DNA of 17,684 bases from an uncultured Rubellimicrobium sp. (GCA_902805995.1 CADCUU010000125.1:1-17684), one strand, 5' to 3'; positions 8,231-15,678 are shown, counted from the stretch's first letter. Translations and numbers: made by a program. Notes: generated from the letters alone by a model not told the origin.

Positions 8231-9041
8231 GCGGATCATGCAAAGCCTTCCCGAACTCCTCCGCCTTCGTCCCCGCCGCCCGACGGTGTCCGTGGTCCGT
8301 CTCCAGGGCGCCATCGGCACGGGCGGGGCGCGGGCGCTGACCGATGCTGGGCTCGCCCCGGTGCTGGAGGCCGCGTTCCGGGGCAAGCCCGTGGCGGTGG
8401 CTCTCCAGATCAACTCGCCCGGGGGTTCGCCCGTGCAGTCCTCCCTCATCGCCGCGCGCATCCGGCGGCTGGCAGACGAAAAGCGCGTGCCCGTCGTGGC
8501 CTTCGTGGAGGATGTCGCGGCCTCGGGGGGCTACTGGCTCGCCACGGCAGCGGACGAGATCCTGTGCGATCCGGGCTCTCTTCTGGGCTCCATCGGGGTG
8601 ATCTCCTCGGGCTTCGGGTTCCAGGACCTGATCGCGCGGGTAGGGGTGGAGCGGCGGGTGCATACGGCGGGGCGGTCGAAATCCATGCTCGACCCCTTCC
8701 GGCCCGAGAAGCCCGACGACGTGGAGCGGCTGGGCCGCTGGCTGTCGCAACTCCATGACGTGTTCGTGGCCCATGTCCGGTCGCGGCGGGGCGCGCGGCT
8801 GCGGGACGACCCGGATCTGTTCACCGGAGAGGTCTGGATCGGCGAGCGGGCCGTCAATGTGGGGCTGGCCGACGGGATCGGGCATCTGGTTCCGGTGATG
8901 AAGGACCGCTTCGGCGACAAGGTGCGCTTCCGCCGCTTTGGCCAGCGCCGGCCCTTCCTGTCGCGCTTTGGCCTGTCCCTGGCCGAGGAGGCCGCGGGGC
9001 TGATCGAGGAGCGGACGGCCTTTGGCCGGTTCGGCCTTTAG
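8229..9041 (+). CDS. S49 family serine peptidase (SppA/SohB-like)
   Basis: A 270-residue member of the ClpP/crotonase-fold S49 family, whose members degrade signal peptides and membrane protein fragments. The catalytic Ser99 sits in VAASGGYWLA, the Ser-Lys dyad partner is probably Lys151 in GRSKSMLDPFRP, and INSPGGSP (61-68) gives the oxyanion region. This is the short single-domain form, about half the length of E. coli SppA. No clear N-terminal transmembrane anchor or signal peptide is visible, so a cytoplasmic or peripheral location is likely. I chose GTG 8229 because GGGGAG lies 10 nt upstream; ATG 8238 is a good alternative (see the possible leaderless promoter). The next gene's ATG follows directly after the TAG, so the two are coupled. 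Confidence 0.93.
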   Translation: MRIMQSLPELLRLRPRRPTVSVVRLQGAIGTGGARALTDAGLAPVLEAAFRGKPVAVALQINSPGGSPVQSSLIAARIRRLADEKRVPVVAFVEDVAASGGYWLATAADEILCDPGSLLGSIGVISSGFGFQDLIARVGVERRVHTAGRSKSMLDPFRPEKPDDVERLGRWLSQLHDVFVAHVRSRRGARLRDDPDLFTGEVWIGERAVNVGLADGIGHLVPVMKDRFGDKVRFRRFGQRRPFLSRFGLSLAEEAAGLIEERTAFGRFGL

Positions 9042-9224
9042 ATGCTGGTCAAGGCCGTCATTCTGTTCCTGGCGCTGATGGCGGTCATCGCCTGGATCGG
9101 CGCGGCCATCGGCAAGCTGCGGCTGCCGGGCGCGTCGCGGCAGGGGCGGCTCGGGGACAAGTTCTGCCCTTCCTGCGGGCGGCCCCGGATCGGGAAAGGT
9201 CCCTGCCCATGCGGCCGGACATGA
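9042..9224 (+). CDS. Small membrane protein with a C-terminal Cys4 (zinc-ribbon-like) tail
   Basis: A 60-residue protein I do not recognise by name. Residues 4-24 are a single strong hydrophobic segment, followed by a basic linker and a tail with C42-P-S-C45 and C55-P-C57, a spacing that suits a small metal-binding knuckle facing the cytoplasm. The ATG directly follows the TAG of the peptidase gene, and its last 16 bases overlap the start of the downstream reductase, so it sits inside a coupled operon. No strong ribosome binding site precedes it, consistent with translational coupling. Third positions are GC-rich as in its neighbours. Probably a real gene; function unknown. Confidence 0.72.
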   Translation: MLVKAVILFLALMAVIAWIGAAIGKLRLPGASRQGRLGDKFCPSCGRPRIGKGPCPCGRT

Positions 9225-10012
9225 GGGCGCCCGTTCCTAAGGCTCTCGTCACCGGGGCGGGGGCGCGGCTCGGGCGCGCCATGGCCCTGCGGCTCGCGGA
9301 GCGGGGGCACGACGTGGCGGTGCACTACAACTCCTCGCGCGACGAGGCCGAGGAGGTCGTGCGCGAGATCGAGGGGATGGGCCGCCGCGCCATGGCGCTC
9401 CCCGCCGACCTTCTGGACGAGGCGCAGGTGACGGCGCTCCTCCCCCAGGCGGCTGAGGCGCTGGGGGGGCCGATCACGGTCCTCGTCAACAACGCCTCCA
9501 TCTTCGAGTACGACAACATCGCCACCGCGACCCGCGAAAGCTGGGACCGGCACATGGGGTCGAACCTCCGCGCGCCGTTCCTGCTGATCCAGGCGCTGGC
9601 CGCGCAGGTGCCCCAGCCCGTGACGGACGAGGGGGGCGAGCCCGTGGCGCAGGCCCTCGTCGTCAACATGGTGGACCAGCGGGTGAGGAAGCTCACGCCC
9701 GAGTTCATGACCTACACGCTGGCCAAGGCGGCGCTCTGGACGCTGACGCAGACGGCGGCGCAGGCGCTCGCTCCAGGGGTGCGGGTCAACGCCATCGGGC
9801 CGGGGCCGACGATCCGGGGCCACCGGCAGAGCGAGGATCATTTCGCCCGGCAGCGCGCTGCGACCGTGCTTGAGCGCGGCTCGGACCCGGAGGACATCCT
9901 GCGGGCGCTCGACTACCTGCTGGGGGCCAAGGCGGTGACAGGGGAGCTGCTGTGCGTCGATGGCGGGCAGCATCTGGGCTGGCGGACGCCGGATATCCTG
10001 GGGCCTAGTTGA
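9209..10012 (+). CDS. SDR oxidoreductase with a pteridine-reductase (PTR1/FolM-like) signature
   Basis: A 267-residue NADPH-type short-chain reductase. Classical SDRs have TGxxxGxG and a catalytic Ser; this one has T15-G-A-G-A-R20-L-G22 and Asp156 (NMVD) in the Ser position, with Y169-xxx-K173 intact. It also has HYNSS at 39-43. Those three features mark pteridine reductases (PTR1 of trypanosomatids, FolM of bacteria), which reduce dihydrobiopterin or dihydrofolate to the tetrahydro form. The basic HYxxS region favours NADPH. The ATG at 9209 has AAAGG 9 nt upstream; ATG 9221 is possible. It overlaps the small membrane protein gene by 16 bp. DnaA boxes begin 4 bp past its stop. Family assignment is secure; the pteridine substrate is inferred from motifs. 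Confidence 0.88.
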   Translation: MRPDMRAPVPKALVTGAGARLGRAMALRLAERGHDVAVHYNSSRDEAEEVVREIEGMGRRAMALPADLLDEAQVTALLPQAAEALGGPITVLVNNASIFEYDNIATATRESWDRHMGSNLRAPFLLIQALAAQVPQPVTDEGGEPVAQALVVNMVDQRVRKLTPEFMTYTLAKAALWTLTQTAAQALAPGVRVNAIGPGPTIRGHRQSEDHFARQRAATVLERGSDPEDILRALDYLLGAKAVTGELLCVDGGQHLGWRTPDILGPS

Positions 10013-10015
10013 AAG

Positions 10016-10024
10016 TTATCCACA
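10016..10024 (+). promoter_or_regulatory. DnaA box 1 (TTATCCACA)
   Basis: A perfect match to the strict DnaA box TTATCCACA, followed by G, starting 4 bp after the stop of the PTR1-like reductase gene. It is in the same orientation as box 2, 174 bp downstream. Confidence 0.7.
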
Positions 10025-10189
10025 GGCTGTCCACCGGCCTGGGAAAACCCTCCCCGACTTGTCCCGAGAGTCGTCCCGAAACGCAGGAAACCTGAATCCT
10101 GCTTGGGCAAAGGGCTTTGGGGCGAAGCTCATGCCGCACCGCCGCGCCGGGTCCTGTTGTCCCCCGGCCCACGATCTTCATCCCCGGAC

Positions 10190-10198
10190 TTATCCACA
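10190..10198 (+). promoter_or_regulatory. DnaA box 2 (TTATCCACA)
   Basis: A second perfect TTATCCACA, also followed by G, ending 9 bp before the candidate -35 of uvrC and 65 bp before the uvrC start. DnaA bound here could act directly on uvrC transcription. Whether it does is inference. Confidence 0.7.
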
Positions 10199-10206
10199 GG
10201 TCCCGG

Positions 10207-10236
10207 TTGTTTTGCACCGGGCCCTTGCGCTAGATT
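10207..10236 (+). promoter_or_regulatory. Candidate sigma-70 promoter of uvrC
   Basis: TTGTTT (10207-10212), an 18-bp spacer ending in CTTGCGC, and TAGATT (10231-10236). The start codon is 28 nt beyond the -10. The motif fit is reasonable for an alphaproteobacterial housekeeping promoter. Confidence 0.45.
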
Positions 10237-10263
10237 GCCCCTCCCGAGCCTGCGACGAGAGCC

Positions 10264-12138
10264 ATGCCCGACGACCTTCTTCCCCAGACCCCCGCCGAGG
10301 CCCCGCTGACCGGGCACGAGCGCATCGCGGCCTATCTGCGGCAGCTCGACAGCTCCCCGGGCGTGTACCGGATGCTCGATGCCGAGGCGCGGGTGCTGTA
10401 TGTCGGCAAGGCCAAGAACCTGCGTGCGCGGGTGTCGAACTACGCGCGCCCTTCGGGCCATTCGGGGCGCATCGCCCGGATGATCCGGGAAACCGCGTCG
10501 ATGATGTTCCTGACGACGCGGACGGAGACGGAGGCGCTGCTGCTGGAGCAGAACCTCATCAAGCAGCTGAAGCCGCGGTACAACGTCCTTCTGCGCGACG
10601 ACAAGTCGTTCCCGAACATCATCGTCAGCGCCCACAGGTATCCCCAGATCCGCAAGCACCGGGGGGCGCGGACGGACAAGGGCGACTACTTCGGGCCGTT
10701 CGCGAGCGCGGGGGCGGTGAACCGGACGCTGAACCAGCTTCAGAAGGCGTTCCTGCTGCGGTCCTGCACGGATTCGGTCTTCACGTCGCGGACGCGGCCT
10801 TGTCTGTTGCACCAGATCAAGCGGTGCTCGGCGCCTTGCGTGAACCTCATCTCCGAGGACGACTATGCGGATGCGGTGTTCGACGCCGCGCGGTTCCTGT
10901 CGGGCAAGACGACCAAGGTGCAGGAAACGCTGGCCCGCCAGATGAACGAGGCGGCCGAGGCCATGGAGTTCGAGCGCGCCGCCGCCCTGAGGGACCGGAT
11001 CAAGGCGCTGACCCAGGTGCAGACCGCGCAGGGGATCAACCCGCGCACGGTGAGCGAGGCCGACATCGTAGCGCTCCACATGGAGGGGGGGCAGGCCTGC
11101 GTGCAGGTCTTCTTCATCCGCGCCAACCAGAACTGGGGCAACCACGACTTCTATCCGCGGCTGGCGGGCGACGACGACGCGGGCGAGGTCATGCAGGCGT
11201 TCCTCGGGCAGTTCTATGCGGACCGGGACCCGCCGCCGCTGATCCTCGCCTCCTGCGGGGTGGACGACCCGGAGGTGCTGATGGCCGCGCTGAGCGAGAA
11301 GGCCCGCCGCCGCATCGACATCGCCGTGCCCCAGCGTGGGGAGAAGGCGGAGCTTGTCGAGGGGGCGCTGCGGAACGCCCGCGAAAGCCTGGCCCGCCGG
11401 ATGAGCGAGTCGGCGGCGCAGGCGAAGCTGCTGGAGGGGTTGGCGGACAAGTTCGAGCTGCCCCAGCCCCCCCGTCGGATCGAGGTCTACGACAACTCGC
11501 ACATCATGGGGACGAACGCGGTGGGCGCCTTCATCGTGTCGGGGCCGGACGGGTTCGAGAAGGGGCAGTACCGCAAGTTCAACATCGAGACCGCGAAGCC
11601 CGGCGACGACTTCGGCATGATGACCGAGGTGCTGACGCGGCGGTTCACGCGGCTCCTGAAGGAGGACCCGGACCGGGAAAGCGCGGCCTGGCCGGACCTT
11701 TTGCTGATCGACGGCGGGCAGGGGCAGGTGTCCGCCGTCTACGAGGTGATGGCGGAGCTTGGGGTCCACGACATCGCCATGATCGGCGTGGCCAAGGGCA
11801 TCGACCGCGACCTCGGCAAGGAGGAGTTCCACCGGATCGGCAAGCGGCCCATGGCGCTGCCGCACAACGACCCGGTGCTTTACTTCGTGCAGCGCCTGCG
11901 CGACGAGGCGCACCGATTCGCCATCGGCACGCATCGGGCCAAGCGGGCCAAGACGATGCTCGCCAACCCCCTGGACGAGATCCCCGGCGTGGGGGCCACG
12001 CGGAAGCGGGCGCTGCTGCAACACTTCGGGAGCGCCAAGGCGGTGGCGCGCGCGGCCCTCGTGGACCTCAAGGCGGTGCCGGGGGTGTCGGACAGCCTGG
12101 CCGAGGCGATCTACGGGTACTTCCACGAGAAAGGGTAA
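10264..12138 (+). CDS. uvrC: UvrABC system protein C (excinuclease subunit)
   Basis: UvrC makes both incisions around a DNA lesion in nucleotide excision repair after UvrA/UvrB damage recognition. The 624-residue protein has the full domain set: N-terminal GIY-YIG nuclease (about 28-110, with GVY at 33-35, [12 protein letters not shown] from 46 and the conserved Glu in [20 protein letters not shown]), a Cys-containing linker, the UvrB-interacting UVR motif (about 212-248), an RNase-H-like/EndoV domain with YDNSH (about 410) and LLIDGGQGQ (about 482), and paired helix-hairpin-helix motifs in the last ~60 residues. Length is normal. Start at ATG 10264. The two DnaA boxes upstream are the unusual element; no SOS box was seen. 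The identification is secure. Confidence 0.98.
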   Translation: MPDDLLPQTPAEAPLTGHERIAAYLRQLDSSPGVYRMLDAEARVLYVGKAKNLRARVSNYARPSGHSGRIARMIRETASMMFLTTRTETEALLLEQNLIKQLKPRYNVLLRDDKSFPNIIVSAHRYPQIRKHRGARTDKGDYFGPFASAGAVNRTLNQLQKAFLLRSCTDSVFTSRTRPCLLHQIKRCSAPCVNLISEDDYADAVFDAARFLSGKTTKVQETLARQMNEAAEAMEFERAAALRDRIKALTQVQTAQGINPRTVSEADIVALHMEGGQACVQVFFIRANQNWGNHDFYPRLAGDDDAGEVMQAFLGQFYADRDPPPLILASCGVDDPEVLMAALSEKARRRIDIAVPQRGEKAELVEGALRNARESLARRMSESAAQAKLLEGLADKFELPQPPRRIEVYDNSHIMGTNAVGAFIVSGPDGFEKGQYRKFNIETAKPGDDFGMMTEVLTRRFTRLLKEDPDRESAAWPDLLLIDGGQGQVSAVYEVMAELGVHDIAMIGVAKGIDRDLGKEEFHRIGKRPMALPHNDPVLYFVQRLRDEAHRFAIGTHRAKRAKTMLANPLDEIPGVGATRKRALLQHFGSAKAVARAALVDLKAVPGVSDSLAEAIYGYFHEKG

Positions 12139-12207
12139 GGGGCGGGGGCGGCATCTGTCGCGGGCCCGTCCTTCCCCTCGCGCGTCGGGGACGCTACATC
12201 GGGCAGC

Positions 12208-12864
12208 ATGATCGTCTGGACGCTCCCGAACACGCTCACTGTCCTGCGCCTTCTGGCGGCGCCGGGGGTGGCGGTGATGTTCCTCTACTTCTCGCGCCCC
12301 TGGGCGGATTTCCTGGCGCTGACACTCTTTGTCGGCGCCGCGATCACCGATTACTTCGACGGCTACCTCGCCCGGCTCTGGAAGCAGGAGTCGCGCTTCG
12401 GGGCGATGCTCGACCCCATCGCGGACAAGGCGATGGTGCTGATCGCGATCATGGTCATCACCGGCTACAACGGGATGAATCCCTGGCTGATCCTGCCCGC
12501 GACGGTGATCCTGTTCCGCGAGGTCTTCGTCTCGGGCCTGCGCGAGTTCCTGGGCGACAAGGCGGGGCTCCTCAAGGTCACGAACCTCGCCAAGTGGAAG
12601 ACGACGGCGCAGATGGTTGCCATAGCGGTGCTGTTCCTGGGGACCGGCCTCAAGGTCATGGAGCTTCCGCTGCCGCCGCGGGTGGGGGGCGTTGGCCTGC
12701 CTACCGGGGCGACCTGGGCGGACCTCGCGAACTGGCTCGGGCTCCTGCTCATCTGGGTGGCCGCGGTCCTGACGGCCATCACCGGCTGGGACTATTTCAA
12801 GAAGTCGCTGCCCTTCCTCAAGGACGCGCCGGTGGCCCCGCCCAGCGCGCGCAAGGCGCCATGA
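12208..12864 (+). CDS. pgsA: CDP-diacylglycerol--glycerol-3-phosphate 3-phosphatidyltransferase
   Basis: PgsA makes phosphatidylglycerophosphate in the inner membrane, the committed step to phosphatidylglycerol and cardiolipin. The 218-residue integral membrane protein carries the complete CDP-alcohol phosphotransferase motif D48-x2-D51-G-x2-A55-R-x8-G65-x3-D69-x3-D73. It has about five hydrophobic segments, including residues 9-28, 33-47, 75-90, a region around 135-150 and one near 178-195. The N-terminus WTLPNTLTVLRLLAAP is the classic PgsA start. It follows uvrC after 69 bp, as in many proteobacteria, and its stop overlaps the moaD start (ATGA). The upstream gap ends in GGGGACGCTACATC, which may hold its own -10. 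The C-terminal PPSARKAP tail is cytoplasmic. The identification is secure. Confidence 0.96.
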   Translation: MIVWTLPNTLTVLRLLAAPGVAVMFLYFSRPWADFLALTLFVGAAITDYFDGYLARLWKQESRFGAMLDPIADKAMVLIAIMVITGYNGMNPWLILPATVILFREVFVSGLREFLGDKAGLLKVTNLAKWKTTAQMVAIAVLFLGTGLKVMELPLPPRVGGVGLPTGATWADLANWLGLLLIWVAAVLTAITGWDYFKKSLPFLKDAPVAPPSARKAP

Positions 12865-13109
12865 TCGAGGTCCTGTACTTCGCCTGGCTGCGCGAGCGCG
12901 CCGGGACCGCGCGGGAGCGGGTCGAGACAAAGGCCGCCACGGTCGCCGCCCTGGTCGAGGAGCTGCGAGCCCGGAGCGAGGGTCATGCGCTGGCCTTCTC
13001 CGACCTGCGAGCGGTGCGCGTGGCGGTGGACCAGAAGCTCGCCGCGCCCGAGACGCCCCTGGAGGGCGTCCGCGAGGTCGCGTTCTTTCCGCCCATGACG
13101 GGGGGCTGA
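12861..13109 (+). CDS. moaD: Molybdopterin synthase small (sulfur carrier) subunit
   Basis: MoaD is the ubiquitin-like sulfur carrier that delivers thiocarboxylate sulfur to precursor Z in molybdenum cofactor synthesis. The 82-residue product starts MIEVLYFAWLRERAG, typical of MoaD, and ends FFPPMTGG; the terminal Gly-Gly is the activated end. The ATG overlaps the pgsA stop by 4 bp, and moaE starts 2 nt after its stop, so expression is tied to both genes although pgsA has no functional link to the cofactor. Thiocarboxylation needs MoeB or an equivalent, not in this window. Confidence 0.95.
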   Translation: MIEVLYFAWLRERAGTARERVETKAATVAALVEELRARSEGHALAFSDLRAVRVAVDQKLAAPETPLEGVREVAFFPPMTGG

Positions 13110-13110
13110 G

Positions 13111-13560
13111 GTGGAGGTCCGCGTCGGTGCGGAGGCCTTCGACCCCGGCGCGGAGCTGCGGGACTTTTCCGACGGGCTTGCGGGTGCGGGCGCGGTGGTG
13201 AGCTTTACGGGCGTGGTGCGGGGCGATGGGGGGCTCCGGGCGCTGGAGATCGAGCATTACCCCGGCATGACCGAATCAGCCGTCGCCGCCATGGTGGAGG
13301 AGGCGCGGGCGCGATTCGGGCTGGTGGGCGTCCGGGTCATTCACCGGCACGGCCCGCTGGAGGTCGGCGAGCCCATCATGATGGTGCTCACCGCCGCGCC
13401 CCATCGCCGCGCGGCCTTTGAAGCTGCGGATTTTCTTATGGATTGGCTTAAATCCCGCGCTCCGTTCTGGAAAAAGGAGCACGGGCCCGAGGGCACGGCC
13501 TGGGTCGCGGCAAAAGGTGAGGACGAGGACGCTTTGCTGCGATGGAGCGCGTCGTCTTAA
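13111..13560 (+). CDS. moaE: Molybdopterin synthase catalytic (large) subunit
   Basis: MoaE converts precursor Z (cPMP) to molybdopterin using two MoaD thiocarboxylates. The 149-residue protein has the family residues: FTGVVR with R37, LEIEHYPGM (45-53), HRHGPLEVGE (78-87), the HRR at 98-100, and the catalytic lysines K114 and K121 in DWLKSRAPFWKKEH. It starts at a GTG 2 nt after the moaD stop, and GGGGGCTGAG just upstream may serve as a ribosome-binding site. It ends the moaD-moaE pair. Its TAA stop forms part of a CtrA-like site (13557-13571) for the next gene. The identification is secure. Confidence 0.96.
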   Translation: MEVRVGAEAFDPGAELRDFSDGLAGAGAVVSFTGVVRGDGGLRALEIEHYPGMTESAVAAMVEEARARFGLVGVRVIHRHGPLEVGEPIMMVLTAAPHRRAAFEAADFLMDWLKSRAPFWKKEHGPEGTAWVAAKGEDEDALLRWSASS

Positions 13561-13571
13561 CATAGAATTAG
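13557..13571 (+). promoter_or_regulatory. CtrA-like site TTAA-N7-TTAG before the EAL-domain gene
   Basis: TTAACATAGAATTAG matches the CtrA consensus TTAA-N7-TTAA at 7 of 8 defined bases. It overlaps the moaE stop and is 45 bp before the EAL-domain start, within an AT-rich island unusual for this window. A GATTC (GANTC, the CcrM methylation motif) overlaps its end at 13571-13575, and AGAAT-TAG-ATTCT (13564-13576) is a perfect short inverted repeat. Function is inferred. Confidence 0.45.
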
Positions 13572-13615
13572 ATTCTTGAGTCCATCTTGTGCGTGTCAAG
13601 TCGCAGGAGGCCAAG

Positions 13616-14401
13616 ATGAGCTATCTCAGAAATCAGCCGGAGATCTCTCCGGATTTCCAGGACGAGGGCCTTGCCCCGGGCGCGGGCGGCGACCTGTCCA
13701 GCCTTGTGCGGCATGCGCTGGCCTCCGACCGCCTGAAGCTCGAGTTCCAGCCCGTCCTGGCCGCCGGATCCCGGTCCGAGGTGCTGTTCCATGAGGGGCT
13801 GATGCGGCTTGAGGATGGTGGTGGCCGGACGATCCCGGCCGCGCGTTTCATCAACGCCATGGAGCTGTCGCCGCTGGGGCGTGACCTCGATTGCGCGGCG
13901 CTCCGGCTGGGCCTGCGGGCGCTTCAGCAGAATCGCGGGCTGCGGCTGTCGATCAAGGCTTCGGCCCGGTCCATCGGCAACCCCACTTGGCGCGACCTGC
14001 TGCTGAGCGGGCTCGACGGGGTCGCCTCCCGGCTCGTCATCGAGTTCGGGGAAGCCTCGACGGCGCTTGGGCCCGAGCGGGTCGCCCGCTTCCTGGCGGA
14101 GGTGCAGCCCAAGGGCCTGCGCTTCGTTCTGGACGACTTCGGCTCGTCGCCCATTTCGCTGCGTCAGCTGCGCGACTGCCGTTTCGACGGGGTCAAGTTC
14201 GGCGGGAGCCTCGTCCGGGGCATCGACGTCATGCCGGACAACCAGCCGCTGGTGGGCGCGCTGGTCGGAGTCGCGCACCGGTTCGGCATGTTCGCCGTCG
14301 CCAAGGGGGTGGAAACGGCCGCCGAGGCCTCGGCGCTGCGGGCGCTGGGGGTGAACGGGCTGCAGGGCTTCCATTTTGGCCGGCCCCGTTCCGCGCCCTG
14401 A
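13616..14401 (+). CDS. EAL-domain protein, probably catalytically inactive
   Basis: A 261-residue, apparently cytoplasmic protein with a ~30-residue leader and one EAL (c-di-GMP phosphodiesterase) domain and no GGDEF, sensor or membrane segment. The signature is degenerate: E60-G-L-M-R64 for ExLxR, K114 where the Mg-binding Asn of NxS is expected, VKFGG (193-197) lacking the Asp of KxD, and A-K230-G-V-E for AEGVE. E143, D173-D174, K194, E233 and Q250 remain. With several key positions changed, hydrolysis of c-di-GMP is unlikely; a binding or protein-contact role is more plausible. The ATG at 13616 follows AGGAGG at 5 nt; the GTG 27 nt upstream lacks this. A CtrA-like site lies just upstream. 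Domain call secure, inactivity inferred. Confidence 0.9.
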   Translation: MSYLRNQPEISPDFQDEGLAPGAGGDLSSLVRHALASDRLKLEFQPVLAAGSRSEVLFHEGLMRLEDGGGRTIPAARFINAMELSPLGRDLDCAALRLGLRALQQNRGLRLSIKASARSIGNPTWRDLLLSGLDGVASRLVIEFGEASTALGPERVARFLAEVQPKGLRFVLDDFGSSPISLRQLRDCRFDGVKFGGSLVRGIDVMPDNQPLVGALVGVAHRFGMFAVAKGVETAAEASALRALGVNGLQGFHFGRPRSAP

Positions 14402-14410
14402 GGGGACCCT

Positions 14411-14422
14411 CCGGCTAGCCGG
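14411..14422. repeat. Perfect 12-bp palindrome after the EAL-domain gene
   Basis: CCGGCTAGCCGG lies 9 bp after the EAL-domain stop. It may be part of a weak termination structure or a protein site; without a loop or T-run neither is well supported. Confidence 0.3.
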
Positions 14423-14452
14423 TTGCCCCGGCCTGCCTCAGGGTCTACCACT

Positions 14453-14489
14453 TGGAACAAAGGCCGGAGACGTGCCCCGGCCGGTTCCA
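14453..14489 (+). repeat. Hairpin in the phaA leader, abutting the ribosome-binding site
   Basis: TGGAAC (14453-14458), AAA, GGCCGG (14462-14467), a 9-nt loop, CCGGCC (14477-14482), G and GTTCCA (14484-14489) can pair as two 6-bp stems with an internal bulge. The ribosome-binding sequence AAAGGA begins 2 nt after it, and the phaA ATG is 13 nt after it. It could modulate phaA translation or protect the message; the sequence shows only the pairing. Confidence 0.5.
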
Positions 14490-14502
14490 GAAAGGACATG
14501 CC

Positions 14503-15678
14503 ATGACCAACGTCGTGATCGCCTCGGCTGCCCGAACGGCTGTCGGCTCCTTCTCCGGCGCCTTCGCCAACACTCCGGCGCATGACCTGGGCGCCGCCGT
14601 GCTCGAGGCCGTGGTGAGCCGCGCGGGCGTCGAGAAGGGCGAGGTGAGCGAGACGATCCTGGGCCAGGTGCTGACCGCCGCGCAGGGGCAGAACCCGGCG
14701 CGCCAAGCGCATATCCGCGCGGGGCTGCCGCAGGAATCGGCGGCCTGGAGCATCAATCAGGTCTGCGGGTCGGGCCTGCGGGCCGTGGCGCTGGGCGCGC
14801 AGCACATCATGCTGGGGGATGCGAGCATCGTGGCCGCGGGCGGGCAGGAGAACATGTCGCTGTCGCCCCATGCCGCGCCGATGCGCGCGGGCACCAAGAT
14901 GGGCGACATGGCCCTGATCGACACGATGATCAAGGACGGGCTCTGGGACGCGTTCCACGGCTATCACATGGGCCAGACCGCCGAGAACGTGGCCCAGCAG
15001 TGGCAGATCAGCCGGGAGATGCAGGACGAGTTCGCCGTTGCCTCCCAGAACAAGGCCGAGGCCGCGCAAAAGGCCGGGCGCTTTGCCGACGAGATCATCC
15101 CCTTCATCATCAAGGGCCGGAAGGGCGACGTGACCGTCGATCAGGACGAATACATCCGGCACGGCGCGACGATCGAGTCGGTGGCCAAGCTGCGGCCCGC
15201 CTTCGCCAAAGACGGGTCGGTCACGGCGGCGAACGCGTCGGGTCTGAACGACGGCGCTGCGGCGGTGCTCCTCATGTCGGCCGAGGAGGCGGAGCATCGG
15301 GGGATCGAGCCGCTGGCGCGCATCGCGTCCTATGCGACGGCGGGCCTCGATCCGCAGATCATGGGCGTGGGGCCGATCTACGCGTCGCGCAAGGCGTTGG
15401 AGAAGGCGGGCTGGAAGGTCGGGGACCTCGACCTCGTGGAGGCGAACGAGGCCTTTGCGGCCCAGGCCTGCGCAGTCAACAAGGACATGGGCTGGGACCC
15501 GTCCATCGTGAACGTGAACGGCGGGGCCATCGCCATCGGCCACCCGATCGGCGCCTCGGGGGCGCGGGTGCTCAACACGCTCCTGTATGAGATGAAGCGC
15601 CGGGACGCGAAGAAGGGTCTTGCGACGCTGTGCATCGGCGGCGGCATGGGCGTCGCTCTCTGCGTCGAGCGGCCTTGA
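14503..15678 (+). CDS. phaA: Acetyl-CoA acetyltransferase (beta-ketothiolase)
   Basis: Condenses two acetyl-CoA to acetoacetyl-CoA, the first step of polyhydroxybutyrate synthesis, or the reverse reaction in catabolism. The 391-residue protein has the thiolase residues: nucleophile C88 in [12 protein letters not shown]347 in [18 protein letters not shown] and C377 in [14 protein letters not shown]. The [19 protein letters not shown] region (129-142) suits a biosynthetic short-chain thiolase. Length is standard. I chose the ATG at 14503 ([15 protein letters not shown]) because AAAGGA lies 6 nt upstream and this is the family N-terminus; an ATG 5 nt earlier is out of frame. phaB follows after 82 bp in the same direction, which fixes its role. 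phaC (synthase) is not in the window. Confidence 0.97.
   Translation: MTNVVIASAARTAVGSFSGAFANTPAHDLGAAVLEAVVSRAGVEKGEVSETILGQVLTAAQGQNPARQAHIRAGLPQESAAWSINQVCGSGLRAVALGAQHIMLGDASIVAAGGQENMSLSPHAAPMRAGTKMGDMALIDTMIKDGLWDAFHGYHMGQTAENVAQQWQISREMQDEFAVASQNKAEAAQKAGRFADEIIPFIIKGRKGDVTVDQDEYIRHGATIESVAKLRPAFAKDGSVTAANASGLNDGAAAVLLMSAEEAEHRGIEPLARIASYATAGLDPQIMGVGPIYASRKALEKAGWKVGDLDLVEANEAFAAQACAVNKDMGWDPSIVNVNGGAIAIGHPIGASGARVLNTLLYEMKRRDAKKGLATLCIGGGMGVALCVERP

Larger units (their letters stand above)
10013..10263. other. uvrC upstream region with two DnaA boxes
   Basis: A 251-bp gap holding two perfect DnaA boxes (10016-10024 and 10190-10198) and a candidate promoter. I see no AT-rich unwinding stretch, no iteron array and no SOS box of the alphaproteobacterial GTTC-N7-GTTC type. 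Confidence 0.6.

Noticed and set aside
10013..10263. Chromosomal or plasmid replication origin
   Set aside because: Only two DnaA boxes, no AT-rich unwinding element, no iterons and no dnaA, hemE, parAB or repABC nearby.
9960..13109. A plus-strand open frame of about 1049 codons across uvrC, pgsA and moaD
   Set aside because: It is out of frame with uvrC and pgsA over nearly all its length and only its last ~82 codons coincide with moaD. The rest is a Gly/Arg/Ala-rich shadow caused by high GC.
10129..13257. A minus-strand open frame of about 1042 codons opposite uvrC, pgsA and moaD
   Set aside because: Arg/His/Leu-rich antisense product with no motif; the plus-strand genes are unmistakable.
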